Positions 26,970 to 36,110 of a stretch of DNA of 64,000 nucleotides are shown here, piece after piece. The position numbers and the translations under genes are program-made. The number at the start of each line of letters is the position of its first letter. Position 1 is the stretch's first letter. The stretch is from Clostridium felsineum DSM 794 (GTDB taxonomy: Bacteria; Bacillota; Clostridia; Clostridiales; Clostridiaceae), in assembly GCF_002006355.2 (NCBI RefSeq), contig NZ_CP096980.1, positions 3,038,001 to 3,102,000 of the forward strand. Direction: 5' to 3'. A model generated the notes under the pieces. It was given only the letters and a program-made list of their open reading frames with translations. It was not told the origin of the DNA and ran no database searches.

Positions 26970-28906
26970 CAGTTTTTACCCCTTCCTCTTTTTTCTTTGT
27001 CTGCTAATTCTTTTAACTTTTCCGCTATCTTTTCAATATCTGTGTTGTCACGAACCGCCATATTTTGAACCATTATATATATAGGGCTTTCTGTATTACC
27101 ACTAGTTTCTGTACTTATGTTGTTATTATCCGGCATATACCTTGCAATATTAGCACCTAATAGGGACATAGTACTTTTATTAGTTAAAGGGACAACAGCT
27201 TCCTGTCCTCTTTCTCCTACACCAATTACGGAAGGCTCATTGAATAGACCGCCTTTTGCATACCAATTTACACCTATAGAAGGAAATTTACCTTCCAATG
27301 GGCTAAAGCTACCTGTTATCGAAAAGTGTGGTAATGGTATACGTGGAATTTTAAAATTGAACATGTTTTCGAAAAAGTGTTTTATACCGTCTGTCTTATC
27401 TTTTATCCAAGACCATACACCGCCTACTATACGGAAAATTGTGTCTTTCATCTCGTTTAAACGTCCACTAGTAGCAACGTTAACCGCTGTCCACGCCACA
27501 TTGAAAAGGTTACCAAGCATAGATAACCAGATACGCAAGTTGTTAAGAATTCCGGACAATATACTCATTAATACTTGACCAAGTGAAGACCAGAACGTAC
27601 TCCAGTCACCTTTTAAAAGTGCAGTGAACGCGTTGAATAACCCCTTTATAATTCCTAATACAGTACTTATTATGTTCATGATGTATTCAAAGGCAAGACG
27701 TACTACATTCGTTATATTATCACCGAATAAAGCCCATATGACACGTGCGTATTCTGCAAAGGTGTTAAATATGTCTTGAAGGTCAATTATTATAACAGAG
27801 ATAAAGTCTTTGATTCCCTGCCATAAAGTTATTACCGTATCATGGAAGGCTTGGTTAGTTGTGAATAGTTTTTGAAATGCTACCACCAGAACAGTTATAG
27901 TCGCTATTATTCCAGCAACCGCCAAAACCACAGGAGCACTTATTCCGGCAAATACAGTCCCTATCGTACCTATTGCGGTTATTAACGCCCCTATAACAAT
28001 CAATATAGGCGGAATTATGATAGCCAAACCCCCAATTATCAGAATAGCATTTTGAACTGGTTGCGGTAGATTTCCGAACTTTTCAGCTAATTCAGCTATT
28101 TTACTCATAATACTAGCTACCGAAGGAAGTAAAACTGCAAATACCTTGGCTGTCGCGTCTGTTATACTTGCCCATGCTATACGTGAACTATTTGCCATTC
28201 CTGTACTGGTTCGTGCAAAGTCACCTTGTGCCTGTCCTGTCTTCGCTAATACATACTGATAACGTAGTTGTACCTGTTCAGCCTGTGACATTTGGTCAAT
28301 AGTCTTTGAAATACCTTGTTGTCTGGCGAATTCTTGAAGGTTTGTTTGTGTCATAACTATTCCGAATTGCTTAAGACTTTCTGTTTCCCCTGTAAATACA
28401 GAAGATAGTGCTAGGCTAGTTACATCACTTCCAACGTTATAGAAAGAGCTCATATCTGCGGATAGTTGCGTAAGTGTCTTACTCATTTCATACGACTGGG
28501 CGTTAGACGAACCCATACCCTGCGCCATTGAACCGAAAGTAGCTGTCATGTCTAACGCGCTTTGCTTTGACATTCCTAACGCTTTGGCTGATGTATTGGC
28601 GAATTCTTGCATACTTCCCGACAATTCCTTGAATACTACTTGATTTTTACTTAAACTTTCGTTTAGGTCACTAGCGTTTTTTATTCCTTTTACTGCAAAA
28701 CCCGCTAAAGGTACAGAAACAAAGGCTGTTAGTTTTTCACCCACACCCCTCATTGTTTCACCTATACTGGTAAAAGATTTTGTTAAACCCGCAAAACCGC
28801 TTGAGCCTGTTTTATCCAACCCACCAAGTGCCTTATCTACTTTCTTTATCTCATTCTGGGCTTGGGAGGTATCCGCGCTTACGGTGATTTTTACATTTTC
28901 AGACAA
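26969..28906 (-). CDS. Tail tape measure protein
   Basis: 645 residues, longest tail gene, setting tail length. Helical N-terminus typical of TP901-family tape measures (ALGGLDKTGSSGFAGLTKSF), a LNESLSKNQVVFKELS segment, then several long hydrophobic stretches (about 290-440) and a C-terminal YAKGGLFNEPSVIGVGERGQE motif found in many tape measures. TTG start after GGAAGTGAG. Directly follows the frameshifted chaperone pair, as expected. Confidence 0.92.
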   Translation of the reverse strand: MSENVKITVSADTSQAQNEIKKVDKALGGLDKTGSSGFAGLTKSFTSIGETMRGVGEKLTAFVSVPLAGFAVKGIKNASDLNESLSKNQVVFKELSGSMQEFANTSAKALGMSKQSALDMTATFGSMAQGMGSSNAQSYEMSKTLTQLSADMSSFYNVGSDVTSLALSSVFTGETESLKQFGIVMTQTNLQEFARQQGISKTIDQMSQAEQVQLRYQYVLAKTGQAQGDFARTSTGMANSSRIAWASITDATAKVFAVLLPSVASIMSKIAELAEKFGNLPQPVQNAILIIGGLAIIIPPILIVIGALITAIGTIGTVFAGISAPVVLAVAGIIATITVLVVAFQKLFTTNQAFHDTVITLWQGIKDFISVIIIDLQDIFNTFAEYARVIWALFGDNITNVVRLAFEYIMNIISTVLGIIKGLFNAFTALLKGDWSTFWSSLGQVLMSILSGILNNLRIWLSMLGNLFNVAWTAVNVATSGRLNEMKDTIFRIVGGVWSWIKDKTDGIKHFFENMFNFKIPRIPLPHFSITGSFSPLEGKFPSIGVNWYAKGGLFNEPSVIGVGERGQEAVVPLTNKSTMSLLGANIARYMPDNNNISTETSGNTESPIYIMVQNMAVRDNTDIEKIAEKLKELADKEKRGRGKN

Positions 28907-28934
28907 ATTATCTCACTTCCTTTTTGCCTATAAG

Positions 28935-29261
28935 TTATAAGTTAAATGTTTCTCTTAATTCCTTTCTTAACTGCTCTATGTCTGGTTGCTTTTTCTTTGT
29001 AGTAGTTTCTGATAACTTCGGTTTGTATAGGTCTTCGGGTTTAATTTGTGTTTTATAGTTTCCTGTAGCGTTCATAAGTAGCGAAGTTTGCCACGCTATC
29101 AACTGCATTGACTTGTCTAATTCGTTATTTTGACGGTCAGCCTCCGCTCTTAATATCAGACCTAAAACGTTTATATCCATTGAATACATTTCGTCCACAT
29201 CAAGAGCGCAATAAGCCAAACCATACATATTAATCTGTTCCCAAGTTAAACCCGTAATTAC
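28935..29261 (-). CDS. Tail assembly chaperone, -1 frame extension (GT-type part)
   Basis: This reading frame has no ribosome site before its only ATG (29228) and is open back to the end of the previous gene. It is best read as the C-terminal part of a fusion made by -1 ribosomal frameshifting at TTTAAAG (29261-29267). After the slip the protein continues VITGLTWEQINMYGLAYCALD, which fits tail chaperone extensions. The fusion would have about 202 residues (94 + 108). Such G/GT pairs are near universal just before tape measure genes in siphoviruses. Confidence 0.82.
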   Translation of the reverse strand, partial: VITGLTWEQINMYGLAYCALDVDEMYSMDINVLGLILRAEADRQNNELDKSMQLIAWQTSLLMNATGNYKTQIKPEDLYKPKLSETTTKKKQPDIEQLRKELRETFNL

Positions 29262-29542
29262 TTTAAACCTTCAACCGCCTGCATTAAACAGTTAGCCACG
29301 TAGTCAAGGTTATCCATGTCCACCAATTCACCCACAGCGTCCATAGTCAACTCTTTGTCTTCATGCATAAGACCAACGTATAATAATTGTGTGATAAGTT
29401 CTGCACTCATTTCTTGCATAAGTTCAGACATTTGTGTAATTTTATAACCTGTCAACGCTTCTAACTTTCTAAAAGAATTAAGATTGAACTTTAAGTGTCT
29501 TTCCTTATCTAGGTTTATAACAGTTGCTTTTGTAATTGCCAT
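29258..29542 (-). CDS. Tail assembly chaperone (G-type part)
   Basis: 94 residues, acidic and helical: NLNSFRKLEALTGYKITQMSELMQ. Located between major tail protein and tape measure, the usual place of lambda gpG-like chaperones. It ends GGT TTA AAG TAA, where the last six coding bases plus the preceding T form a classical slippery heptamer, giving both a short form and a longer fusion. Confidence 0.82.
   Translation of the reverse strand: MAITKATVINLDKERHLKFNLNSFRKLEALTGYKITQMSELMQEMSAELITQLLYVGLMHEDKELTMDAVGELVDMDNLDYVANCLMQAVEGLK
29261..29267 (-). other. -1 programmed frameshift site T TTA AAG
   Basis: The minus strand reads GGT TTA AAG TAA: heptamer X XXY YYZ with X=T, Y=A, Z=G, placed on the last two sense codons of the short chaperone. 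The -1 frame is open from here to 28935. No test of a downstream stimulatory structure was made. Confidence 0.8.
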
Positions 29543-29572
29543 TTATAAAACCCCTTCCCTTATCTTATTGTT

Positions 29573-29998
29573 TTAGCTAACTACGCCTACAGTTCTAACT
29601 AATGGACTTGCTCCTTCTAATGTAAGCTTGTATGTTACAGCGTCATCTTGTGAATATTCCTCTGGAAATTCTGTTAATACCGCAGTACCTGTGTAAGTGT
29701 AACCCGCAGTATCTGCATTAGCCCCAATTCTAATTTCAACTTCTATAGCTGTTCTGCTGTCAAATGCTGTGTGTAAAGCAGTCAAGGCAGTATCCCCCAA
29801 CATTACAAAACCATCACACTCGATAGACCAACTTTTAACGCCCGGAATACTTTTAGCCCAAGCATTACTGTTTTTATCAGTTACATCAATTGTCTTTGCT
29901 GACCTTTTAAGTGAAGCGCCCTTTTGTCCCCCTACTGCTGTCATTGTTCCGGATACATCAACTTTTAGTATAACGTCCACACCTGCTACATTTGCCAT
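29573..29998 (-). CDS. Major tail (tube) protein
   Basis: 141 residues, fits the TP901-1-type major tail protein family: ANVAGVDVILKVD, ASLKRSAKTIDVTDKNSNAWAKSIPG, WSIECDGFVM. It forms the tail tube. Position between the tail terminator-type genes and the chaperones agrees. Confidence 0.88.
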   Translation of the reverse strand: MANVAGVDVILKVDVSGTMTAVGGQKGASLKRSAKTIDVTDKNSNAWAKSIPGVKSWSIECDGFVMLGDTALTALHTAFDSRTAIEVEIRIGANADTAGYTYTGTAVLTEFPEEYSQDDAVTYKLTLEGASPLVRTVGVVS

Positions 29999-30011
29999 GT
30001 TAAAAATCCCC

Positions 30012-30374
30012 CTATTTTCTTATTTTTATTGTGTAATCAACTGTGTAAATATAATAGGCGTCTATATCTTGCCCATTAAAAAAAGCCACCGGGTCGGAGC
30101 ATTGTACAAGTATAATCTCTATCCCGTTGACACTTTTCTGTGTTAAATTGTGTAGTTTGTCCATGTCTAAATTAGCTCTTTCCTCTGCTGTTGATGGGTG
30201 GTTGCTCCTATACATTATCTGGAAGTTTACGGTTTGGATAGAGCTAGTGAAAGACCCGTTCTTCATATCCACTACTACAGCAGTTTCGTCCGTTATGTCC
30301 GTTGGAAATTGTAACGGATAAACAGGTGTATTAAGTTCAGCTTTCAAGAATTCAACAAGGTCAATTAATTTCAC
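30012..30374 (-). CDS. Minor capsid / tail-terminator-type protein
   Basis: 120 residues: FLKAELNTPVYPLQFP and the later FQIMYRSNHPSTAEERANLDM resemble the minor capsid 3 / tail terminator group in Gram-positive siphophages. It would cap the tail or join head and tail. Identification rests on position (just before the tail tube gene), size and this weak pattern. Confidence 0.65.
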   Translation of the reverse strand: MKLIDLVEFLKAELNTPVYPLQFPTDITDETAVVVDMKNGSFTSSIQTVNFQIMYRSNHPSTAEERANLDMDKLHNLTQKSVNGIEIILVQCSDPVAFFNGQDIDAYYIYTVDYTIKIRK

Positions 30375-30391
30375 AGCATACCAACCCCCTT

Positions 30392-30838
30392 TTAACCTTT
30401 TAATTTAGTTACCATACTTTTTCTTAAGTTTGTCCTAATGAAGTTACCCCAATTTATCTCTGCACTTTCAGCCACGTTATAAAGATAGTTGTTACCCACG
30501 TATAGTCCTTCTGCAAATCTGCTTTTTGGGGGTTGTTTTTGTCTGGATATTCTGCCCAATCTATAAGTCTTAAAGTGTGTCCAATCTGCATAATCGAAAC
30601 CCTTATTTAGTGCTGAAAACCTAACAGAAAATTGACACTGTTTAAGGTCTATATTGTTTTGGGTCACAAAGTAAGAGCGCTCTAGTTTTCCAGTACGTCT
30701 CGGTGCTGAACCACTAGCGGATTTTACAGTATCTTTACGAATCTTATCCATACTATCCTTTACCGATTCGTACATTACCTTATCCATATCCTTAAAGCAG
30801 TTAGCGCCTTTTACCTTAACCCTAAATGAGTTTCCCAC
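30392..30838 (-). CDS. HK97 gp10-like head-tail joining protein
   Basis: 148 residues with the SASGSAPRRTGKLERSYFV motif typical of HK97 gp10-like tail-completion proteins, then a beta-rich core and a basic end. GTG start after AAGGTGG, overlapping the previous gene by 17 bases. In line with neighbours: head closure on one side, tail terminator on the other. Confidence 0.75.
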   Translation of the reverse strand: MGNSFRVKVKGANCFKDMDKVMYESVKDSMDKIRKDTVKSASGSAPRRTGKLERSYFVTQNNIDLKQCQFSVRFSALNKGFDYADWTHFKTYRLGRISRQKQPPKSRFAEGLYVGNNYLYNVAESAEINWGNFIRTNLRKSMVTKLKG

Positions 30839-31172
30839 TATCAGCCACCACCTTTGTACCTATTATGTTTCCGCCTAAATCTCGTATAACCTTATAGTCC
30901 TTAACGCGGTGTTGTTTGGTCGTGCCCAATTCATCCTTAAACTTTAAAAAGTCCCCTGTCCTAACATCAACTAACCCATTCATAAACACATTTATGTTTT
31001 CTGCTGTAATATACCCATCTTCACCAAGTACTTTTTCCAACTGATTAGTATAGGTTACACGGCATTTTACAGTAGCATAATCGTATAGGACAGGTTTACC
31101 CCAATTGTCAATACCGGATTTCTTTAGGATTGTTACACTGTCATTAAGGGGTATAAACCCCATCATAACCAT
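30822..31172 (-). CDS. Head closure / minor capsid protein 1-type
   Basis: 116 residues. DSVTILKKSGIDNWGKPVLYDYATVKCRV and the later DVRTGDFLKFKDELG fit the small SH3-like head closure proteins (stopper) of siphophages. SD AGGGAGGA. Directly downstream of the adaptor gene with a 2-base gap. Confidence 0.7.
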   Translation of the reverse strand: MVMMGFIPLNDSVTILKKSGIDNWGKPVLYDYATVKCRVTYTNQLEKVLGEDGYITAENINVFMNGLVDVRTGDFLKFKDELGTTKQHRVKDYKVIRDLGGNIIGTKVVADSGKLI

Positions 31173-31174
31173 AA

Positions 31175-31576
31175 TTAGTCTTCCTCCCTGTAAATACTGT
31201 AAGGTGTTCCTATTTCACGTGAAGTATAGCGTCCAACTCTGCGTCTTGGTTTTCCTAGCAAATCATACACATATGGAGCAATCGTATTATTTTGTTGGTT
31301 AATATTGATTCCTACACCGTCAATCTGAATGTAAGTTACACCTAGTTCAGAGCGCATAATAGAATCGTCAACACGTAAGAACCACAGTATTTGTGTGGCT
31401 AGGATATTTACAGGCACGTCATTAGCTGAACTATACAAGTCGGGAAATGTAGTAGTCAGTATATTTAAACAGTTATTAACCACCTTATTTCTTTTAGTCA
31501 GGTCAAGTGATTCCCATAACTCGCTGTGAAATATATTTTGTTCAATGTAGGAATTAACGTCATTAACTGTAGCCAT
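31175..31576 (-). CDS. Head-tail connector (adaptor)-type protein
   Basis: 133 residues, mainly helical: ATVNDVNSYIEQNIFHSELW, NKVVNNCLNILTTTFPDLYS and ILATQILWFLR. Size, helicity and position after the major capsid fit the gp6/gp15-like adaptor family that binds the portal ring. One-base overlap with the upstream gene. Confidence 0.65.
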   Translation of the reverse strand: MATVNDVNSYIEQNIFHSELWESLDLTKRNKVVNNCLNILTTTFPDLYSSANDVPVNILATQILWFLRVDDSIMRSELGVTYIQIDGVGININQQNNTIAPYVYDLLGKPRRRVGRYTSREIGTPYSIYREED

Positions 31577-31764
31577 TATTCCACCTTCTTTTTACGTGTA
31601 GAAGGTTTCTTTTTTGGCTCTGGTTCTATAACTTCATATTGCAGATAATACATATTGGCGAATCGTACTCCCTCTTCTTTGTCTTCAAATTCAGCGTATC
31701 CGTCATAAAACATTACCCCACCTAGAAAGGCGTTCATTGTTTGTCCGTAATAAACCTTTACCAT
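31576..31764 (-). CDS. Small structural-region protein, unknown
   Basis: 62 residues from ATG 31764, eight bases after GGGAGGTG; a frame ten codons longer lacks a ribosome site. FYDGYAEFEDKEEGVRFANMYYLQYE, then a proline/lysine-rich tail (EPEPKKKPSTRKKK). Lies between major capsid and connector genes; may be a small capsid accessory. Not recognised. Confidence 0.6.
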   Translation of the reverse strand: MVKVYYGQTMNAFLGGVMFYDGYAEFEDKEEGVRFANMYYLQYEVIEPEPKKKPSTRKKKVE

Positions 31765-31858
31765 TTCCGCACCTCCCACATAATAAATACACATAATAAA
31801 AAAGGGAACAGAATGTCCACCCTGTCCCCCTTTAAATACTGTCTATTTCTTTACTTCC

Positions 31859-32734
31859 TTATTTCTTTATTCCTTTAAGTCTAGCTGTAGATTTTGTGTT
31901 CATAACTGCAAGACCTGCGTACCATTCAATTCTAGTTCTGAAAACTGGTTTTGTTTCTAATTCGCCAAGATCTCTAACGGATATTCCACCGTTTTGTATT
32001 CCGCAAACGTCAGTACCAACACCGAACTTAACCGCGAATATCTCACCCGCTCCCGATTGGTCTGGAAGTACAGTATCTTCACATACTCTTATTGGAATTC
32101 CTGCATACATTGGTACAGGTTTACCAAATGCGTCAACACCGTTCTCTATATAGTGTGTAGAAGCTTGGAGAAGGTTCATAACTACTCTTCTTGTTTTTCT
32201 GTTCATGAAAAGAGCGTCTGCACCACCCGGAACAGCGTCAATAAGTATGTTTAAGTCCGGAAGTGTTAAAGCACCATTTGTAGTATCTATTACAGATATA
32301 TCTTGTCCACTTGCTAAAAGTTTAGCTATACCGTCAAATGCCTTCGCGTTTGTAGCAGTATCCCCATAGAAGAACATATTTGTAAATGTTTCTGCCATAG
32401 CTTTAGCTTTTAAAGTAGTTTGAATTTGTCTTTGGTCGTTTATGTTTCCTTTTGTCTGAATTATGAAGTTGTCCACGTCAGCGTCTCCGCCTAAAATCTT
32501 TAATGTTGCTGTCTTTTGTACAAAGCTTGCTGTACCTTCTGTGTAAGCTTCGTTTACGTTTCTGAATTCTACAGTAGGTAAAGTAGTTACTTGGTTGTAC
32601 ATGTAGCTGTTACCTTGTACCTCCATAAATGGAATCATTTCTAAAACTGCCGAAGTTTCAACAACTGTAAGAATAACGCCCTTTTGTAACATGTCTGTGG
32701 ACAGTTTGGCAGCCTCTGTAAGTGTTATAGCCAT
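31859..32734 (-). CDS. Major capsid protein
   Basis: 291 residues, HK97-fold type: TDMLQKGVILTVVETSAVLEMIPFM, EFRNVNEAYTEGTASFVQKTATLKILGGDADVD, a PGGADALFMNRKTRR segment and the C-terminal FRTRIEWYAGLAVMNTKS. No protease gene precedes it; instead a separate scaffold gene is present, so the capsid is probably not delta-domain processed. Followed by a run of head-tail joining genes. Confidence 0.9.
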   Translation of the reverse strand: MAITLTEAAKLSTDMLQKGVILTVVETSAVLEMIPFMEVQGNSYMYNQVTTLPTVEFRNVNEAYTEGTASFVQKTATLKILGGDADVDNFIIQTKGNINDQRQIQTTLKAKAMAETFTNMFFYGDTATNAKAFDGIAKLLASGQDISVIDTTNGALTLPDLNILIDAVPGGADALFMNRKTRRVVMNLLQASTHYIENGVDAFGKPVPMYAGIPIRVCEDTVLPDQSGAGEIFAVKFGVGTDVCGIQNGGISVRDLGELETKPVFRTRIEWYAGLAVMNTKSTARLKGIKK

Positions 32735-32758
32735 AATAAAATCCCCCTAATTAATATT

Positions 32759-33343
32759 TTATTTTTTTGTATTTGAATATCCCATTGCTATTATGGTTGA
32801 CGCAGACAAGCCGTTTACTTCCTTGCCCTGTGTACCGGTAGCTGGGTTTAGTGCTTTACCAATTTGAATGTTTGGGTTAGGTTCTGTTTGTGTACCTTTG
32901 AATAGCCCTAATTCATGCGCCTTGTTTATCCAGTCAATTTTTTCAGAAGGCGTCATATTTTCTGGAATCAATGCCCTCATATTTTCTGGAATATCTTTTA
33001 CTTGCGCTTCCAACATCTTATTCATAACAGCCTCATACTCTTTAACACTGTTATTACTGTTAGTTTTCAAGGCTTCTAGGTCTTTTTGTAAATTGCCAAT
33101 AGTTTGTTCAAGATTGGACTTTTCCGCTTCAATCTGTTTTAGTCTTTCGATTTCAGCCTTTAGAGCTTCTAGGTCATTATTATTTGTGGTGTCTGGTTTA
33201 GTTGGTTCTGTAGGTTCAACAGTAGGCTCTTTTACAGGCTCTACTTTCCCCGGTTCAGCTTTAGGCGTTACTACCGGTTCAGTTACTGGCGGTGTTGCTG
33301 TTGGTTCATTAGTTGCAACTGGCTCATTTATTGGTTCTGGCAT
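32759..33343 (-). CDS. Capsid scaffold protein (DUF4355-like)
   Basis: 194 residues from ATG 33343 (SD GGGAGGA). The first 55 residues are Pro/Thr/Glu-rich (EPTATPPVTEPVVTPKAEPG), then a coiled-coil (about 60-110), then a C-terminal NMTPSEKIDWINKAHELGLF segment: the layout of phage scaffolds. Located immediately before the major capsid gene. The Pro-rich stretch makes a low-complexity shadow frame on the other strand. Confidence 0.8.
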   Translation of the reverse strand: MPEPINEPVATNEPTATPPVTEPVVTPKAEPGKVEPVKEPTVEPTEPTKPDTTNNNDLEALKAEIERLKQIEAEKSNLEQTIGNLQKDLEALKTNSNNSVKEYEAVMNKMLEAQVKDIPENMRALIPENMTPSEKIDWINKAHELGLFKGTQTEPNPNIQIGKALNPATGTQGKEVNGLSASTIIAMGYSNTKK

Positions 33344-33364
33344 ATACAAATCCTCCCTTAAATT

Positions 33365-33380
33365 AGCGGTATAGACCGCT
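33365..33380. repeat. Hairpin AGCGGT-ATAG-ACCGCT before the scaffold gene
   Basis: Perfect six-base inverted repeat a few bases upstream of the scaffold ribosome site, within the 198-base gap between scaffold and minor head genes. It may be an mRNA processing or stability element. A weaker stem, AAAGGG (33458-33463) with CCCTTT (33474-33479), precedes a short T-run on the minus strand and could be a partial terminator of the upstream gene. Confidence 0.4.
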
Positions 33381-33541
33381 TTATATTTGTGGAACGCATA
33401 CCCTTACAGAAAAGTTAGCAAGGGGGTGTTAGCCCCAAGCAAAAGTAAGGGAAGGAAAAAGGGACAATTAAGCCCCTTTAGAAAACATCTCATACTACAA
33501 CCCTAATTCTTTTTACAAATGCAACAATAAATGTAATTTAA

Positions 33542-34423
33542 TTAATTATTTTTCCTTATATGTTCCGGTATATCTTCGTAGGTGTAATATGGAATAGGTG
33601 CATGTCTACAGCGCGGGTGAAAAATCAACCCACTTGCCTTTAACTCTGCATAGGTAGGATAGTTAGGAGTTGCTCCTGTCATACTTATTATCTTTCCTTG
33701 AAAACCCTTACAAGTATCTACAGTTAACGGGTTTGTCGGAATAACTGCTAGGTCGCCTTTTCCGTTATTCTGAATTACAAACTGCTTTACGCCTTCAACA
33801 TGTGCTTCAAGTATTTTTGTGTTTATTGCCATATCAACATATACACGGGTGTTCCAACGTCTGCCCGCCTTGTCAACTATTGCGATAGTGTCCTTATATA
33901 TTAGTTGCTTTAGTTTGTTGCCTTTTAATTCCTTCATTATCATATTGGCAAGTTCATCTCTACTTTTGGAATTAAGGTTTGATACTGTTAAGTGCTTGTT
34001 AAATGCTTTTTGAATAAGTTTTTTAGTTGTATACCTAGTGTTCTTCGTAGCTTGTAGAAGGTCTTTAGTTGACGCCATATAGTACTTATAGGTGTCCCCA
34101 TCATTTAAGGATTCTTGTGCAAAAAGTAACGCTCTTTTTAACGTAAATAGCTTCTTATTTCTTTTTTGATTCTGCCACATGGAAACTACAGCATAAGCAA
34201 AAGCCAGTTCCAAAACTTGGCGTATAAGTTCCGGGAATATAGCTGTTATTTCTGCGTCTAACTGGTCAAGGGTACTATCAATAAAAGCGTAAAGTTCAGC
34301 AACTGTCACAACCGTAAAAGTGGGGTTTTTTTCATAGTCCAAACTTTCGTATAACTTGTAAAAGATAGCTTTATATGCACGGTCAAATGCCTGTTGTATT
34401 AGTCGCTCTTCCTTTATATTCAA
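33542..34423 (-). CDS. Phage minor head protein (minor capsid 2 / Mu gpF-like)
   Basis: 293 residues. Helical N-terminal half and a C-terminal domain with CKGFQGKI, then GLIFHPRCRHAPIPY: the conserved Cys/His motif of phage minor capsid protein 2 and head-morphogenesis proteins. TTG start after GGAGGG. Lies between portal and scaffold genes. Confidence 0.85.
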   Translation of the reverse strand: MNIKEERLIQQAFDRAYKAIFYKLYESLDYEKNPTFTVVTVAELYAFIDSTLDQLDAEITAIFPELIRQVLELAFAYAVVSMWQNQKRNKKLFTLKRALLFAQESLNDGDTYKYYMASTKDLLQATKNTRYTTKKLIQKAFNKHLTVSNLNSKSRDELANMIMKELKGNKLKQLIYKDTIAIVDKAGRRWNTRVYVDMAINTKILEAHVEGVKQFVIQNNGKGDLAVIPTNPLTVDTCKGFQGKIISMTGATPNYPTYAELKASGLIFHPRCRHAPIPYYTYEDIPEHIRKNN

Positions 34424-34464
34424 ATTCCTTCCCTCCTATAAAAAAGGAATAGTAGGTTTTCCCA

Positions 34465-36090
34465 CTATTCCAAATTTGTATTATCTGTATTATTTGCATA
34501 TCCTGTTTTTGTTGGGTCATTGTTCACATTGTCTGTTACTGTATTTCCCTCTGCATTGGCTGTTGTATCTGTCGCATTAAAATAGTTTAGGTCGGTAATT
34601 GGTTCTTGTCCCACCGCCTGTTGCTCTTCTTCCTTAATCTGTTCAATCTCGCGCTCCGCCTGTTCAGCAGTCATTCCCTCCATACGCATAATAGCGGTTT
34701 TCTGACTGATTGTTTTAGCTCCACCAGTTCTGATATTCATTACGGTAGCTTCTTCCGCGTCATCTTTCGGCAATCCATCTTGGAAGGTTAAAAGCGGTAG
34801 TGTCAATGCATAGTCAGCTTTTCCAACTGCAAGTTCTAATAATTGTGCTATAGTAAAGACTTGCTTCAATCCCCTAGTGTAATACTGTCTTTTTCTGTTT
34901 ATCTTCGCCAACAATGAATTCATACGCCACTTTATAGCTAAACCAGAAGTTCCCGAAGTTCCGCCACCGTCATTCATACCTAAAGCCACGCCCGGAATTT
35001 CTGCCATAGTTAAAAGTAAGTTTATTAGTTTTTCTAGTTCAGTAAATGCTTGCTGTAATTGACCGTCCCATGTGATATATTCTGGCTTAACATCATTCTT
35101 ACTTTGTGCTTCAAAAACCTTATCTCGAGCAACAACAAAATACGGATTTCCTTCTATATCTGTCCCCAAAGTGCCGGCGGGAACAACCATAGCGGGGTCA
35201 GCGTGTTTATCTAGTATGTCCGCAATTTGTGTAAGACGGTTGTTTATTTCGTCTATAATAGGAAGGTGCTCGGTTATATCGTCTAATCCTTGCCAAGTAT
35301 CGTCAGTCCCAAAGTTGGGAACATGAACAATTAAGGGCATTGGTACACCAGTTAGTACAATTTGTTGTGCTTCTTGAATTTCGTTGTCTATTTTCCAAGT
35401 TTTGATCTCGTATTCTATGCCGTTGGCTTCTGCTTCTACGGGTGACATATTAAATACCCTATACTCAATTCTGCCCGCGTAATGACTTTCAATAAATAGT
35501 TGCCAACCTTCTACACCATCAATTACAACCTCAACCGGTACTGCTATGTGGTATGCTACTATCTTATTTTTGTTGTATAGTGACGCTTCTGGAAAAACAT
35601 ATTCTGGTGTTTGCGATTCAATGATTACGCGTGGCTTGTCAAATACTTCCGGAACTTCCCCGCCCATTTCCTGTCCATATCTTACTTTGAAAAAACTGTC
35701 ACCCCTGTATGCGTTGGCTAAAGCTGACTCATAGTTAAGTATGTTTAGGTCATTCTCTTGTACAAAACGGTCAAAGGCTTGTTGTTCTATTGATTCGTCA
35801 CCATTACCCGCTTTAACTTGTACACTTTCACCAAAAAGAAAATCAGCGGATTTCTTACATATAATACCTGCTATGTTAACGGATATATACAGTAAATCCC
35901 TGTATCGTTTGCTACCGTTGTATTCCTTGAAAACCTCGAAATGTTCACCTTTAAAGACCTTTTTATTTTTCTTGTAGCGGTCTATTCTTTCCCTATGAGC
36001 TGTCGGCGGATAATAAGCCCCTTCCCTAAAATAAGGAATATCCGTCATTTGTACCTCTATTTGTTCAGTTTGGTTGTTATTGTTCTCCAC
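34465..36090 (-). CDS. Portal protein (SPP1 gp6-like)
   Basis: 541 residues. Forms the dodecameric DNA gate of the head. N-terminal IDRYKKNKKVFKGEH, the ISVNIAGIICKKSADFLFGE segment and the TEHLPIIDEINNRLTQIADILDKHADPAM region match SPP1-type portals; the C-terminal 60 residues are polar and low-complexity. GTG start with SD GGGGGTT. Directly after the large terminase gene. Confidence 0.92.
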   Translation of the reverse strand: MENNNNQTEQIEVQMTDIPYFREGAYYPPTAHRERIDRYKKNKKVFKGEHFEVFKEYNGSKRYRDLLYISVNIAGIICKKSADFLFGESVQVKAGNGDESIEQQAFDRFVQENDLNILNYESALANAYRGDSFFKVRYGQEMGGEVPEVFDKPRVIIESQTPEYVFPEASLYNKNKIVAYHIAVPVEVVIDGVEGWQLFIESHYAGRIEYRVFNMSPVEAEANGIEYEIKTWKIDNEIQEAQQIVLTGVPMPLIVHVPNFGTDDTWQGLDDITEHLPIIDEINNRLTQIADILDKHADPAMVVPAGTLGTDIEGNPYFVVARDKVFEAQSKNDVKPEYITWDGQLQQAFTELEKLINLLLTMAEIPGVALGMNDGGGTSGTSGLAIKWRMNSLLAKINRKRQYYTRGLKQVFTIAQLLELAVGKADYALTLPLLTFQDGLPKDDAEEATVMNIRTGGAKTISQKTAIMRMEGMTAEQAEREIEQIKEEEQQAVGQEPITDLNYFNATDTTANAEGNTVTDNVNNDPTKTGYANNTDNTNLE

Positions 36091-36110
36091 TATTAAACCC
36101 CCTTCTATTC

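Noticed and set aside
32868..33374. 168-codon plus-strand frame, Ser/Gly/Thr-rich
   Set aside because: Antisense of the Pro-rich scaffold gene; low complexity produced by the repeat.
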